64,000 nt of DNA from an uncultured Clostridia bacterium (GCA_934463165.1 CAKSJG010000001.1:186001-250000), one strand, 5' to 3'; positions 29,793 through 39,099 are shown, numbered from the stretch's first letter. Program-made: numbers and translations. The notes: generated by a model from the letters alone, not told the origin.

Positions 29793-30250
29793 TAATTATT
29801 CACCTCAACATATTCGCTGACCTTATCTACAAACATTATACCGTCAAGATGATCTATCTCATGACATAAAGCCCTTGCAAATAAATCATGACCTGTAATC
29901 TCATATTCATTACCGTCGCGGTCAAGTGTCTTTACGGTAACTGTCTGCGGTCTTTCAACCTTACCGTATCTGTCGGGGACGCTGAGGCAGCCTTCCGTTT
30001 CTGTTTGAGTACCGGAGGTTTCTGTTATAACCGGATTTATTAATTCAACTATCCCCTCTCCGACATCAACCACTGCTATTCTTTTGAGTATACCAACCTG
30101 CGGCGCTGCCAATCCTACGCCGTCTGCCTCATACATGGTATCTGCAAGGTCATCAAGCAATGTCTTTATTCTGTAATCTATCTGTTCAACCTTGCGGCAT
30201 TTTTTTCTGAGTATGTCATCACCGATTTTTCTTATATTTCTGATTGCCAT
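29792..30250 (-). CDS. def: Peptide deformylase
   Basis: Removes the formyl group from nascent proteins. A 152-residue type 1-like enzyme with the three metal motifs: GVGLAAPQVG, EGCLSVP (metal Cys) and CHEIDHLDG (HExxH). It has a good purine-rich ribosome site and lies 15 bp after priA. Confidence 0.97.
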   Translation of the reverse strand: MAIRNIRKIGDDILRKKCRKVEQIDYRIKTLLDDLADTMYEADGVGLAAPQVGILKRIAVVDVGEGIVELINPVITETSGTQTETEGCLSVPDRYGKVERPQTVTVKTLDRDGNEYEITGHDLFARALCHEIDHLDGIMFVDKVSEYVEVNN

Positions 30251-30265
30251 TTGAAAACCTCCGAA

Positions 30266-32725
30266 TCAATATACACTTGCCGGATTTACATCTATACCGA
30301 CATTTACATTATACTTGTTTTTTTTGTATTTATTATAAAATTCATGAATACTGTCATATATTTCTTTTGAATACCTTGTTTTTATCAAAAAACGGTATCT
30401 GTACCTGTTATTTATCTTAAAAACAGGAGCTTCACAGACATTATATATCAAAATATCGTCGTACGGCAATTTATCCAGTTCCGATTTGAGCTCCGAATGC
30501 ATTTCATTTGCAACTTGCAGTGCTCTGTCTTTTTTTTCAGAGACAAACTGCACATTTATAAATTCACTGAACGGAGGATAAAGGAGCGTTCTCCTTACCG
30601 ATATCTCATCCTTGAAAAAATCCTTGTAGTTTTGTTTTGAACTTTGTATAATTACCTCGTCATCGGGGTTATATGTTTGAATAACCGCTCTTCCTGCTTT
30701 TTTTGCTCTTCCGGCTCTGCCTATTACCTGAGTTATAAGATCAAATGTTCTTTCGGAAGCACGGTAATCATCTACGTTCAGACTCATATCAGCCGCAACA
30801 ACGCCGACCAGAGTAACATTTTCAAAGTCAAGTCCTTTTGTTATCATTTGAGTACCGATAAGAATATCGGCCTTTTTACTTTTGAATTCATTAATAATCT
30901 TTTCGTGACCGTTTTTTGAAGCCGTTGTATCGGCATCCATCCGAAGTACTTTTGACTGCGGAAAAATCTTTTTTACTTCATCTACAATTTTTTCGGTTCC
31001 TATGCCGAAAAAGCGAATATGGCTGCTGCAGCACGACGGGCATTTATTTAAAACATTTGTTTTGTAATCACAGTAATGGCATACCATTTTATTTATTGAT
31101 TTATGGTATGTAAGCGAAACATTACAATTCGGACACTTTAATACATATCCGCAATTTCTGCATGAGACAAATCCGGAAAATCCTCGTCTGTTTAAAAACA
31201 GAATTGTCTGTTCACCATTTTTTAGATTATCGGATATTTCATTTTTTAAAATATTGCTGAATATGCTCATGTTACCGTTTGACAGTTCCGCTCTCATATC
31301 GGCAACGGTAACATCCGGAAGCTTCGATTTGTTTATTCGCTCAGGCATTTCCATAAGTTCAAAGACACCGGTTTTTGCCTTGTAGTAGCTTTCAACAGAT
31401 GGTGTTGCGCTTGCAAGAATAAGCGTTGCATTCTTTTTTTCGGCTATAAACCTTGCCATTTCAACAGCATTATATCTCGGAGACATTTCCGACTTATATG
31501 TTGTCTCATGTTCCTCATCTATTATTATAAGACCGATTTCTTTAAACGGTGCAAAAACAGCGCTTCTCGCACCGACGGCAATTTGTACTTCACCGTTCTT
31601 TATTCGCTTCCATTCGTTAAACCTTTGCTTAGTTGTAAGTTTGCTGTGTAAAACAGCAACATTATTGCCGAAACGTTCATATATTTGTCCGACCATTTGC
31701 GGTGTCAAAGATATTTCGGGCACAAGAAGTACGGAGTTTAGTTTTTTGCTCATGGCAGAACGTATCAGTGAAAGATATACCTCCGTTTTTCCGCTTCCGG
31801 TTACACCATGAAGTAAAAATGCGTTTTTCTGACCATTACCGAGAGTTTTTTTTGCAATATCGAAACAATTCTGCTGATATTTATTCAGCATGCGCGGTGC
31901 TGTATCTTTTTTCACATCGGCAGATCCGCCGACGGTTTTATTATCCGTCACGATCTCATACCGGATATAACCATTTTTTACAAGTCGGTCAACAGTAGGC
32001 TTTGATGTTGAAACTGCCGCCAGGACATCAGATAATTCCGCATCACCGTTGTCGGATATATATTTTACTATTTTATAGCCGACAGGTGACTTTTTTTTGA
32101 GATTATCGCAAATACTTTGTAACTCGTCTGCACCTATTAAAAGATGCAAAAATAATCTTTTTGTATCAGAGACATTTTCTATCTCTTTTTCAATAACTTT
32201 AATGAAATTTCTTTTTTTCAGTTCCGTAATTACGGAATTTATATTTTTCTTGCCGATGTGAGAGCACAAATTATCCAAAGACATACTGCCGTATGCCTCA
32301 AGTGTCGAGATGATACGATCGGCAATTACCGATTTTGACGCATATAATTTTGCATCATCGGCTGATTTTTTATTAAGTGTAATAATCTTTGAAAACTTCA
32401 TTGATAGTCCCGGAGGTATCATAACCTTCAGCGCAGATGAATATGAACAAAAATATCTGTGTCTCATAAACTCAATCATATCGACGCTATCCCTGTCAAA
32501 ATATGAATATTCATCAATAATCTCAATGATTTCCTTTAAATTGGTATATTCACTTTTATCAGAAATTTCATATATAAATCCCTCTGATTTCTTGTTTCCG
32601 CTTCCGAATCCTACTTTGACTCTTTGTCCTATACGGATAATATTTTCGAATTTATCCGGAATCAGATAATCATACAGACTGTCAATGATATTAGAGTTTG
32701 TATTTAAGATTATTTTTGCTATCAA
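30266..32725 (-). CDS. priA: Primosomal replication-restart helicase PriA
   Basis: PriA reloads the replisome at collapsed forks. The 819 residues have the 3'-end-binding N-terminal domain, Walker A HGVTGSGKTEVYL, the DEEH motif (LIIIDEEHETTYK), a zinc-binding insertion with four pairs of cysteines (CRNC, CPNC, CHYC, CPSC) and helicase motifs ending GRAGRAKKAGRAVIQT. It lies 26 bp after rpoZ, where many Firmicutes have coaBC. Confidence 0.95.
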   Translation of the reverse strand: MIAKIILNTNSNIIDSLYDYLIPDKFENIIRIGQRVKVGFGSGNKKSEGFIYEISDKSEYTNLKEIIEIIDEYSYFDRDSVDMIEFMRHRYFCSYSSALKVMIPPGLSMKFSKIITLNKKSADDAKLYASKSVIADRIISTLEAYGSMSLDNLCSHIGKKNINSVITELKKRNFIKVIEKEIENVSDTKRLFLHLLIGADELQSICDNLKKKSPVGYKIVKYISDNGDAELSDVLAAVSTSKPTVDRLVKNGYIRYEIVTDNKTVGGSADVKKDTAPRMLNKYQQNCFDIAKKTLGNGQKNAFLLHGVTGSGKTEVYLSLIRSAMSKKLNSVLLVPEISLTPQMVGQIYERFGNNVAVLHSKLTTKQRFNEWKRIKNGEVQIAVGARSAVFAPFKEIGLIIIDEEHETTYKSEMSPRYNAVEMARFIAEKKNATLILASATPSVESYYKAKTGVFELMEMPERINKSKLPDVTVADMRAELSNGNMSIFSNILKNEISDNLKNGEQTILFLNRRGFSGFVSCRNCGYVLKCPNCNVSLTYHKSINKMVCHYCDYKTNVLNKCPSCCSSHIRFFGIGTEKIVDEVKKIFPQSKVLRMDADTTASKNGHEKIINEFKSKKADILIGTQMITKGLDFENVTLVGVVAADMSLNVDDYRASERTFDLITQVIGRAGRAKKAGRAVIQTYNPDDEVIIQSSKQNYKDFFKDEISVRRTLLYPPFSEFINVQFVSEKKDRALQVANEMHSELKSELDKLPYDDILIYNVCEAPVFKINNRYRYRFLIKTRYSKEIYDSIHEFYNKYKKNKYNVNVGIDVNPASVY

Positions 32726-32751
32726 AGATAAACCACACTCCGATTAATATG

Positions 32752-33087
32752 TTATTGTTCGTTATCGTCTATGTCGTCGATTTTTTCGTTTTGCTCTTTT
32801 TCACCAGATTCATTATCTGCCGCAGATACCATATTTTCTTCAAGAATATGATTCATAATTGTTTCATCGGGAGATATTTTAGACTCTTTCTCTTCATTTT
32901 TGAAATTGATTTTATTTTCATATATCTCGTGTAATGCAATGGTAACGGCTTTGTCTGATTTACATTCCGTAAACGTTACCTTTGTCTGGTTAATTTCTCT
33001 TGCTCTTTTTGCCGTTGCGACAACAAGAGTATACTTGCTTTTAATGTTTTTAGCTTTCATAATTTCGTTAATTGATGGATATATCAT
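32752..33087 (-). CDS. rpoZ: RNA polymerase omega subunit
   Basis: A 111-residue omega subunit that helps fold beta-prime into RNA polymerase. The conserved N-terminal segment is YPSINEIMKAKNIKSKYTLV, followed by ATAKRAREI and KAVTIALHEI. The C-terminal 40 residues are highly acidic (Glu/Asp/Asn), longer than the Bacillus protein. It overlaps the gmk stop by four bases, the standard gmk-rpoZ arrangement. Confidence 0.92.
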   Translation of the reverse strand: MIYPSINEIMKAKNIKSKYTLVVATAKRAREINQTKVTFTECKSDKAVTIALHEIYENKINFKNEEKESKISPDETIMNHILEENMVSAADNESGEKEQNEKIDDIDDNEQ

Positions 33088-33701
33088 CTTTTAAGCACCT
33101 CTGTTATAGTATTTTTATTCACATGAGCTTTCAATCGCTCAGAATCAATGATTGATTTAAAATCTTCAACTGCCTTATCTATATTATTATTTACGATTAC
33201 AAAATCATAATTATAAGATTTTTCTATTTCATTTACTGCGCCGTCATACCGCTTTTTTATTATATCGTCCGGTTCGGTACCGCGCCCATATAATCTTTTT
33301 TTCAGTTCACTAAGCGACGGCGGAAGAACAAATATTGATACTGCCTCGGGATATTTGCACTTGACATTTGCAGCACCAACGGTTTCTATTTCCAATATTA
33401 TATCATAACCGTCGGAAAGAGATTTCATGACAGGATCTCTGGGCGTTCCGTAATAATTATCGCAAAATTTGGACCATTCCAAAAAATCGTCATCATCTAT
33501 CATACTCAAAAATTCATCTTTTGATTTGAAGTAATAATTCACTCCGTCTTTTTCTCCGCTGCGTGGGTTTCTTGTTGTGGCAGATACGGAATACTTCAAA
33601 TTGTATTCTCCGTATTTTTTTGTAAATTCAGACAAAATTGTACCTTTTCCGGTTCCGGAAGGACCGGAAAATATAAAAAGTGTACCTTTATCAGTTTTCA
33701 A
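33084..33701 (-). CDS. gmk: Guanylate kinase
   Basis: Phosphorylates GMP to GDP. I place the start at the TTG at 33701 and not at the farther ATG (33734): a GGAGGGG ribosome site lies seven bases before the TTG and the resulting 205-residue length is normal. The farther start would overlap remA by 44 bp. Visible motifs: P-loop FSGPSGTGKGTI, TTRNPRSGEKDGVNYYF and LEIETVGAANVKCKYPEAVSIF. In this position Bacillus has the usual Asp of DVQGA, here IETVGA. Confidence 0.93.
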   Translation of the reverse strand: MKTDKGTLFIFSGPSGTGKGTILSEFTKKYGEYNLKYSVSATTRNPRSGEKDGVNYYFKSKDEFLSMIDDDDFLEWSKFCDNYYGTPRDPVMKSLSDGYDIILEIETVGAANVKCKYPEAVSIFVLPPSLSELKKRLYGRGTEPDDIIKKRYDGAVNEIEKSYNYDFVIVNNNIDKAVEDFKSIIDSERLKAHVNKNTITEVLKR

Positions 33702-33963
33702 TTCTGTTCCCCTCCGATGTACTCGTTTCTTCATTTGTCAATCTTGACGCTATAGATTCTGTTTGGATGGCCGATAAAACAACATGAGAACTGTCGCAAA
33801 TTATTACCGATCTGGTTCTTCTTCCGTAAGTTGCATCGATAAGTGTTCCGTTCTCCCGAGCTTCTGTTATAATTCGTTTAACAGGTGCCGATTCCGGACT
33901 TATTACTGCAACCATTCTCTCTGCCGAAACTACATTTCCAAACCCTATATTTATCAGCTTCAT
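33691..33963 (-). CDS. remA: Extracellular matrix regulator RemA
   Basis: A 90-residue member of the RemA/DUF370 family, a ring-forming DNA-binding protein that activates biofilm matrix operons in Bacillus. It begins MKLINIGFGNVVSAERMVAV and has the conserved RRTRSVIICDSSHVVLSAIQ. The gene order yicC-remA-gmk matches Bacillus. The last 15 residues are a Ser/Thr/Glu-rich tail. It overlaps the gmk start by 11 bp. Confidence 0.92.
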   Translation of the reverse strand: MKLINIGFGNVVSAERMVAVISPESAPVKRIITEARENGTLIDATYGRRTRSVIICDSSHVVLSAIQTESIASRLTNEETSTSEGNRIEN

Positions 33964-33980
33964 AATATATAACCTCTTAT

Positions 33981-34859
33981 TTATTCAATGTTCTGAACTT
34001 GCTCCCTTAATTTTTCAATTTCGGATTTGAGCTCAACAACCGATTTGCTGACAGTAATATCATTGCACTTTGAGCCCATTGTATTTGCTTCACGGTTAAG
34101 CTCCTGTATGATAAAGTCCAATTTTCTGCCTATAGGTATATCGGAATTTAACAATGATGAAAATTCCGCCAGATGACTCTTGAACCTTGTTATTTCCTCT
34201 GTAATATTAACTTTGTCGGCAAAAATACCAACCTCGGTCAAAAGTCGGGTTTCATCTACATCGACGCCATCCAACAGTTCTTTTATTCGTTCCTTTAATT
34301 TTTGCTCATATTCTTTAACCGTCTGCGGAGAGCACGTTTCGATTATCTCTAAAATACTTTTAACATTTTCAATACTGGTCTCAAAAAATGTTTTTAATCT
34401 GCATCCTTCATTTTCCCTTGACAATGTCAGATCATTAAGTGCCTCACATGCAACTTCATTAACGCATGCAGAAAGTGCATCTTTATCTTCTTCATTTTTT
34501 TCAACACTGAAAATATCGGGCAATCTCAAAAAGGAAGATACCGAAATATCATCTTTGACGCCGTCGAGTGCGGCAATTTTTTTCATTGCATCCAGATATC
34601 CGACAGCGGTTGACTCGTTCAGACTGATAAGATTTTCATTACTGTCTGTTGTTTCAATTTGAAGAAAAACGCTTATTTTTCCTCTGCTTAAAGCTGAGGA
34701 AATACATTCTCTTAAAACTTCTTCAAGAAAAATATATTGCTTGTATGTGCGTACATCAATATCAAGATACCGGTTATTAACGGATTTTGCTTCAATGATG
34801 ATTTTGTATTTTTCAAACTGTTTTTCGGCTCTTCCGTATCCGGTCATACTTTTAATCAT
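33981..34859 (-). CDS. yicC: YicC/YloC family endoribonuclease
   Basis: A stress-associated RNase. The 292 residues begin MIKSMTGYGRAE, the family's invariant start. I choose the ATG at 34859 because GGGAG lies nine bases upstream, while the ATG at 34865 would be only three bases away. The C-terminal domain (DFIIQELNREANTMGSKCND) carries the conserved acidic and Asn residues. It is the first gene of the long housekeeping operon, 36 bp downstream of a good promoter. Confidence 0.9.
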   Translation of the reverse strand: MIKSMTGYGRAEKQFEKYKIIIEAKSVNNRYLDIDVRTYKQYIFLEEVLRECISSALSRGKISVFLQIETTDSNENLISLNESTAVGYLDAMKKIAALDGVKDDISVSSFLRLPDIFSVEKNEEDKDALSACVNEVACEALNDLTLSRENEGCRLKTFFETSIENVKSILEIIETCSPQTVKEYEQKLKERIKELLDGVDVDETRLLTEVGIFADKVNITEEITRFKSHLAEFSSLLNSDIPIGRKLDFIIQELNREANTMGSKCNDITVSKSVVELKSEIEKLREQVQNIE

Positions 34860-34894
34860 AACCATTATCTCCCGAATATAAAATATTTCTCTTA

Positions 34895-34923
34895 ATTATA
34901 TCAAAAATCAAACAAAATTACAA
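34895..34923 (-). promoter_or_regulatory. Promoter of the yicC-remA-gmk operon
   Basis: On the minus strand, TTGTAA (34918-34923) and TATAAT (34895-34900) with a 17-base spacer, in the only real gap upstream of this 14-kb gene series. Confidence 0.7.
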
Positions 34924-34931
34924 TACATTTT

Positions 34932-35876
34932 TTATTTTTTAAAAATATTAAGTGCTTTTCCGTTAAGATAATCACATTTTTTGCCCTGTCGACTGTCTAA
35001 AAGTTCCAACTGGCTATCTATATTATCTTTTATCTTCCACCAGCTTGTACCGTAATTGCAGAAAATTGTGTGTTCTTCTTTGGCACGTCCTATTATTCTC
35101 TGAATCACAATATCGGGAGAAAGATACTCCAAAAATGCAATTACCCTATTAACATAATCATACATCGAACCCATTTCAAAATCATTATTCATATACATTT
35201 TTGCAAGTGCGGTATTCTTAAGGATATACAGACTGTGAAGCTTCACCTGATTGATTTTCAGCGCCGAAAGTATTTTTGCACCTTCAATTATATCGCCAAT
35301 ATCATCCCACGGTAAATTCAAAATCATGTGAGCACAAATATCAAACCCATATTTTTTTATAATATTTACGGAATCGATAAATTCAGCAAGTGTATGACCT
35401 CGGTTTATTTTTGACAGGGTATTGTAGTTGACGCTTTGCAAACCGAGCTCAATGCATATATCATAACCGGTTTTAAGCGAGTAATCACGCAAAAAAGACA
35501 TATACACATCAGAGATGCAATCCGGTCTTGTTGATATATATACGGCACACACGCCTTCATGCTCTGAAGATTCAATAACATTTTTGAATTCATCGAGAGG
35601 CATATATGTGTTTGTAAAATTTTGAAAATAAACAATGAATTTCTTTGCCTTATATTTTTTCCCGATATATGATATATTTTCATTTAATTGATCGCGTATG
35701 GACATACTCGGAGGCAAATCCTCAAACGCTGCACCAATATCACAGCAAAATATACATCCGCCGCTGCTGACGTTTCCGTCACGGTTAGGACATGTTATCG
35801 GAAGGTTAATCGGTATTTTATATACCTTTTCTCCGTATTTATTTTTTAAAAACTGCGAAAAAGAATTATAACGCAT
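34932..35876 (-). CDS. YtqA-like radical SAM protein (TIGR01212 family)
   Basis: A 314-residue radical SAM protein of the YtqA/YhcC type. An open frame continues 43 codons farther upstream, but that part overlaps the neighbouring gene and GGAG stands seven bases before the ATG at 35876. The N-terminal RYNSFSQFLKNKYGEKVYKI is typical of the family. The cluster cysteines are in CPNRDGNVSSGGCIFCCD. YISTRPDCISD and GLQSVNYNTLSKINRGH follow. YtqA homologues are now linked to tRNA or cofactor maturation, but the substrate is not readable here. Confidence 0.85.
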   Translation of the reverse strand: MRYNSFSQFLKNKYGEKVYKIPINLPITCPNRDGNVSSGGCIFCCDIGAAFEDLPPSMSIRDQLNENISYIGKKYKAKKFIVYFQNFTNTYMPLDEFKNVIESSEHEGVCAVYISTRPDCISDVYMSFLRDYSLKTGYDICIELGLQSVNYNTLSKINRGHTLAEFIDSVNIIKKYGFDICAHMILNLPWDDIGDIIEGAKILSALKINQVKLHSLYILKNTALAKMYMNNDFEMGSMYDYVNRVIAFLEYLSPDIVIQRIIGRAKEEHTIFCNYGTSWWKIKDNIDSQLELLDSRQGKKCDYLNGKALNIFKK

Positions 35877-35877
35877 A

Positions 35878-36237
35878 TTATTTCTCCGTTTTTTGTCCTT
35901 TTGTTTTGTTATACAGTTCATATGTTGTAAAATATACAAATGAATAATCTTCTGAAAGTTTTTTTGCAATTTCGCATGTTGAATCGTCAGAACCAAAATC
36001 AACAATTATTATATCGGGTACACAGCATTGTTTTGTATCCTTTAAAATTCTGCATATCAAGGCTCTGACCGTAGCTTCCAATGTTTCTTCACTGTTTCTT
36101 GTTTTTATGACAACCGCAAACTCGTCACATCTTTCGAAGCCGCTTGTGTACATATAACGGACAATGTTTCTGAAAAAACTCCATATTCCGTATATCAGGA
36201 AAAAACTGTAAAGAGATCTCAGCACAATATTTAACAT
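35878..36237 (-). CDS. Short membrane-anchored glycosyltransferase 2-like protein
   Basis: About 119 residues: an N-terminal hydrophobic segment (VLRSLYSFFLIYGIWSFF), then a short part that resembles the beginning of a GT2 fold, with FAVVIKTRNSEETLEATVRA and the nucleotide-sugar-like IIIVDFGSDDSTCEIAKKL. It stops before any acceptor domain, so an active transferase is doubtful. Small proteins of this architecture recur in Clostridia. GTG at 36246 is in frame, but the ATG at 36237 is better placed after AGAGG. That ribosome site forms part of a strong hairpin. Confidence 0.55.
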   Translation of the reverse strand: MLNIVLRSLYSFFLIYGIWSFFRNIVRYMYTSGFERCDEFAVVIKTRNSEETLEATVRALICRILKDTKQCCVPDIIIVDFGSDDSTCEIAKKLSEDYSFVYFTTYELYNKTKGQKTEK

Positions 36238-36246
36238 ATCAAACAC

Positions 36247-36274
36247 CTCTCCGCATAATTATATGCGGAGAGGC
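36247..36274 (-). terminator. Hairpin between metK and the GT2-like gene
   Basis: A perfect 12-bp inverted repeat, CCTCTCCGCATA (36247-36258) with TATGCGGAGAGG (36263-36274), and a 4-base loop. The T-tract on the minus strand is weak (TGTTTGAT). Its 3' arm holds the GGAGAGG ribosome site of the next gene, so it may act as attenuator or translation switch and not as a simple terminator. Confidence 0.6.
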
Positions 36275-36294
36275 TTATCTATGTTCAGCAAATT

Positions 36295-37476
36295 TTATAA
36301 CCCGGCTTTTTCTCTGATTATATCCGCTTTATCGCATTTTTCCCATGTAAAATCGGGATCATTTCTGCCAAAATGACCATACGAAGCCGTTTTTTCAAAA
36401 ATAGGTCTTCTTAAATCAAGATCTTTTATAATTGACGCAGGGCGAAGATCGAAAACATCATTAATAATATCAAGTATGGTATTTTCATCAACTTTTGCCG
36501 TGCCGAATGTATCAATCATAACAGAAACGGGATGGCTTACTCCTATTGCATAAGCTATCTGAACCTCGCATTTATCCGCAAGACCCGCTTTTACAATGTT
36601 TTTGGCAACGTATCTTGCAGCATATGCGGCACTTCTGTCAACTTTGGTGGGATCCTTTCCGGAAAAAGCACCGCCGCCATGTCTTGCGTATCCGCCGTAT
36701 GTATCAACAATTATTTTTCTGCCTGTGAGACCGCTGTCTCCCTGCGGACCGCCGATGACAAATCTGCCGGTAGGATTAATAAAATAATTTGTATTTTCAT
36801 CCATTAAATCATTCGGAATAATCGGTTTAACAACATTTTCAATAATATCATCACGGATTTTATCAATAGTAACGTCACTTCCATGCTGAGATGATATAAC
36901 AATTGTGTCAATTCTGATAGGCTTGCCGTCATCATATTCAACCGTAACCTGAGTTTTACCGTCGGGTCGAAGATACGGCAGTATTCCGTCTTTTCTTACC
37001 TTTGTAAGCTGCATACTGAGCTTATGAGCAAGTGAAATAGGCATGGGCATAAGTTCGGGTGTTTCATTGCATGCATAACCGAACACCATTCCCTGATCAC
37101 CGGCACCGGTATCTTCGGTATTTTCATTATTAACTTTGGATTCATATGATTTATCAACACCCATTGCAATATCACCTGACTGTTCATCAATACTCGTTAT
37201 AACCGAGCATGTATGGCAGTCAAACCCGAATTTTGCACGGTCATAGCCTATCTTCTTAACTGTTTGTCTTGCCACCTTGGGGATATCAACATAGCAATCT
37301 GTTGTTATTTCACCCATAATCATTATCATGCCTGTAGTCACTGCCGTTTCGCATGCGACTCTTGCATTCGGATCTTTTTCTATTATTGCATCAAGAATGG
37401 CATCCGAAATTTGGTCACATATCTTATCGGGGTGACCTTCGGTAACCGATTCAGATGTAAACAGTTTTTTATTCAT
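36295..37476 (-). CDS. metK: S-adenosylmethionine synthetase
   Basis: Makes SAM from methionine and ATP. The 393 residues show all signatures: SVTEGHPDKICDQISDAIL, GAGDQGMVFGYA (ATP binding), and GGGAFSGKDPTKVDRSAAY. It lies 19 bp after the small exporter gene, and there is no space for a SAM riboswitch before it. Expression therefore depends on the upstream series. Confidence 0.97.
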   Translation of the reverse strand: MNKKLFTSESVTEGHPDKICDQISDAILDAIIEKDPNARVACETAVTTGMIMIMGEITTDCYVDIPKVARQTVKKIGYDRAKFGFDCHTCSVITSIDEQSGDIAMGVDKSYESKVNNENTEDTGAGDQGMVFGYACNETPELMPMPISLAHKLSMQLTKVRKDGILPYLRPDGKTQVTVEYDDGKPIRIDTIVISSQHGSDVTIDKIRDDIIENVVKPIIPNDLMDENTNYFINPTGRFVIGGPQGDSGLTGRKIIVDTYGGYARHGGGAFSGKDPTKVDRSAAYAARYVAKNIVKAGLADKCEVQIAYAIGVSHPVSVMIDTFGTAKVDENTILDIINDVFDLRPASIIKDLDLRRPIFEKTASYGHFGRNDPDFTWEKCDKADIIREKAGL

Positions 37477-37495
37477 TGTATTTCCTCCAAAAATT

Positions 37496-37990
37496 TTATA
37501 GAAAATGTGATATCAACTCACCAAAGCCATATGACAATCCGATCATAAGTACTCCCGCAACCATCACACCGGCAAGTATTGCCGGAACAGAATCTTTTAT
37601 CCTCAATTTCATCAATGCAGCAATAGCAGCTCCCGTCCATGCACCGGTACCCGGAAGCGGAACAGCAACAAACAAAAACAAGCTTAACATTTTAAACTTA
37701 TTTGCATTTTTAATTTTCTTTGCTGTACGGTTTTTCAGTTTAGCTGCAAGTTTCCCGAAGAGCTTTGTTTTTTCAAAATATTCAATAATAGGTCTGAAAA
37801 AGAGAATGATAAACGGAATAGGAACTATATTTCCTATAACGCTTATAAAATATACCGTTTTCCAATCCATTCCGAGACTTATCCCAAAAGGAATGGCACC
37901 TCTGAGCTCAACAACGGGAAGCATAGATACAATCAATACTGCCAAATATTTATTTATTCCTGAAAAATAAGCTTCTATAAGTTCTATCAT
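37496..37990 (-). CDS. Small multidrug export-like membrane protein (COG2426)
   Basis: A 164-residue membrane protein of PF06695. The family pattern is clear: VSMLPVVELRGAIPFGIS (first span with the ELRGAIP motif), VIGNIVPIPFIILFF, FLFVAVPLPGTGAWTGAAIA and a C-terminal span. The family name is historical and the transported substrate is unknown; structure suggests a relation to DedA-like re-entrant proteins. It follows upp after 12 bp. Confidence 0.85.
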   Translation of the reverse strand: MIELIEAYFSGINKYLAVLIVSMLPVVELRGAIPFGISLGMDWKTVYFISVIGNIVPIPFIILFFRPIIEYFEKTKLFGKLAAKLKNRTAKKIKNANKFKMLSLFLFVAVPLPGTGAWTGAAIAALMKLRIKDSVPAILAGVMVAGVLMIGLSYGFGELISHFL

Positions 37991-38002
37991 AAATACAATT
38001 CC

Positions 38003-38647
38003 TTATTTTGTGCCGAAAATTCTGTCTCCGGCATCGCCGAGACCGGGTATGATATATCCGTTTTCATTAAGTGCTTTATCAACTACACCGCAATATATTT
38101 CAACATCGGGATATGCTTCTGCCAATGCCTTTATACCCTCGGGAGCAGCAACTATACATACGAACTTTATGTGTTTAACGCCGCGGTCTTTTATGAATTT
38201 TATTGCAGCTATCGATGAAACACCGGTTGCAAGCATTGGATCAACAACTATTACATCTCTTGATGAAATATCATCGGGAAGTTTGCAATAATATTCCACA
38301 GGCTGAAGTGTTTCATGATCCCTGTAAAGACCGATGTGTCCTACTTTTACATTGGGCATAAGGCTGAGCATTCCGTCAACCATTCCGAGACCGGCTCTTA
38401 AAATAGGAACTATAGCCAATCTTTTGCCGTCAATTTCTTTTGCATCTGCCACAGCAATCGGTGTTTGAATTTTAACGTCATGAAGCGGCAAGTCTCTTGT
38501 AACTTCATATCCCATAAGCATAGCTATTTCGTTTACATATTCTCTAAATTCCTTACATCCTGTTTTTTCATCTCTCATTTTGGATATTTTGTGGATGATA
38601 AGCGGATGCTCCATAATTGTTACGTTTTTGTACTGTTCGTGTTTCAT
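38003..38647 (-). CDS. upp: Uracil phosphoribosyltransferase
   Basis: Salvages uracil to UMP with PRPP. A 214-residue enzyme with the PRPP loop VIVVDPMLATGVSS, VPILRAGLGMVDG and a C-terminal GLGDAGDRIFGTK, the uracil-binding signature. It lies 14 bp after rpiB, a pairing frequent in Firmicutes. Confidence 0.96.
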   Translation of the reverse strand: MKHEQYKNVTIMEHPLIIHKISKMRDEKTGCKEFREYVNEIAMLMGYEVTRDLPLHDVKIQTPIAVADAKEIDGKRLAIVPILRAGLGMVDGMLSLMPNVKVGHIGLYRDHETLQPVEYYCKLPDDISSRDVIVVDPMLATGVSSIAAIKFIKDRGVKHIKFVCIVAAPEGIKALAEAYPDVEIYCGVVDKALNENGYIIPGLGDAGDRIFGTK

Positions 38648-38661
38648 AATACATTTTCCTC

Positions 38662-39099
38662 CTATTGTTTTTCAACATTCATTAATTTATCAACTCTGAT
38701 TTTGTGTCTTCCGCCAAGGAAGCTGCTTGTCAGAAATTCATTAACAATACATTTAGCAAGCTCGGGACCGATTACTCTGCCGCCGAGAGTAAGTACATTT
38801 GCATCATTGTGCTGTCTTGTCATTTTTGCACTGAATGTATCCGAGCATTGTGCGGCACGTATTCCCTTGTGTTTGTTTGCACACATATTCATTCCTATCC
38901 CGGTTCCGCAGACAAGTATACCGCAATTGCAATAACCGTCTGTAATTGCCTTGCATACCTTATCGGCAATATCGGGGTAATCAACGGAATTTTCATCAAA
39001 AGTTCCGAAATCATTGTATTCATAGTTATTTTCTTTTAAAAAATCTATTATTACATTTTTTAAAGAAAATCCGCCATGATCACATCCTATAGCTATCAT
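38662..39099 (-). CDS. rpiB: Ribose 5-phosphate isomerase B
   Basis: A 145-residue RpiB/LacAB-fold isomerase. Visible: GCDHGGFSLKN at the N-terminus, the active-site Cys in LVCGTGIGMNMCANK, GIRAAQC and LTLGGRVIGPELA. It links the pentose phosphate enzyme rpe in this window with nucleotide synthesis (PRPP for upp). A LacA-type role on sugar phosphates is possible but the context favours RpiB. Confidence 0.93.
   Translation of the reverse strand: MIAIGCDHGGFSLKNVIIDFLKENNYEYNDFGTFDENSVDYPDIADKVCKAITDGYCNCGILVCGTGIGMNMCANKHKGIRAAQCSDTFSAKMTRQHNDANVLTLGGRVIGPELAKCIVNEFLTSSFLGGRHKIRVDKLMNVEKQ

Noticed and set aside
34932..36005. Longer start of the radical SAM gene at 36005
   Set aside because: The additional 43 residues overlap the neighbouring gene, lack family resemblance, and the internal ATG has the ribosome site.
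37477..37495. SAM riboswitch before metK
   Set aside because: Only 19 bp separate metK from the upstream gene.
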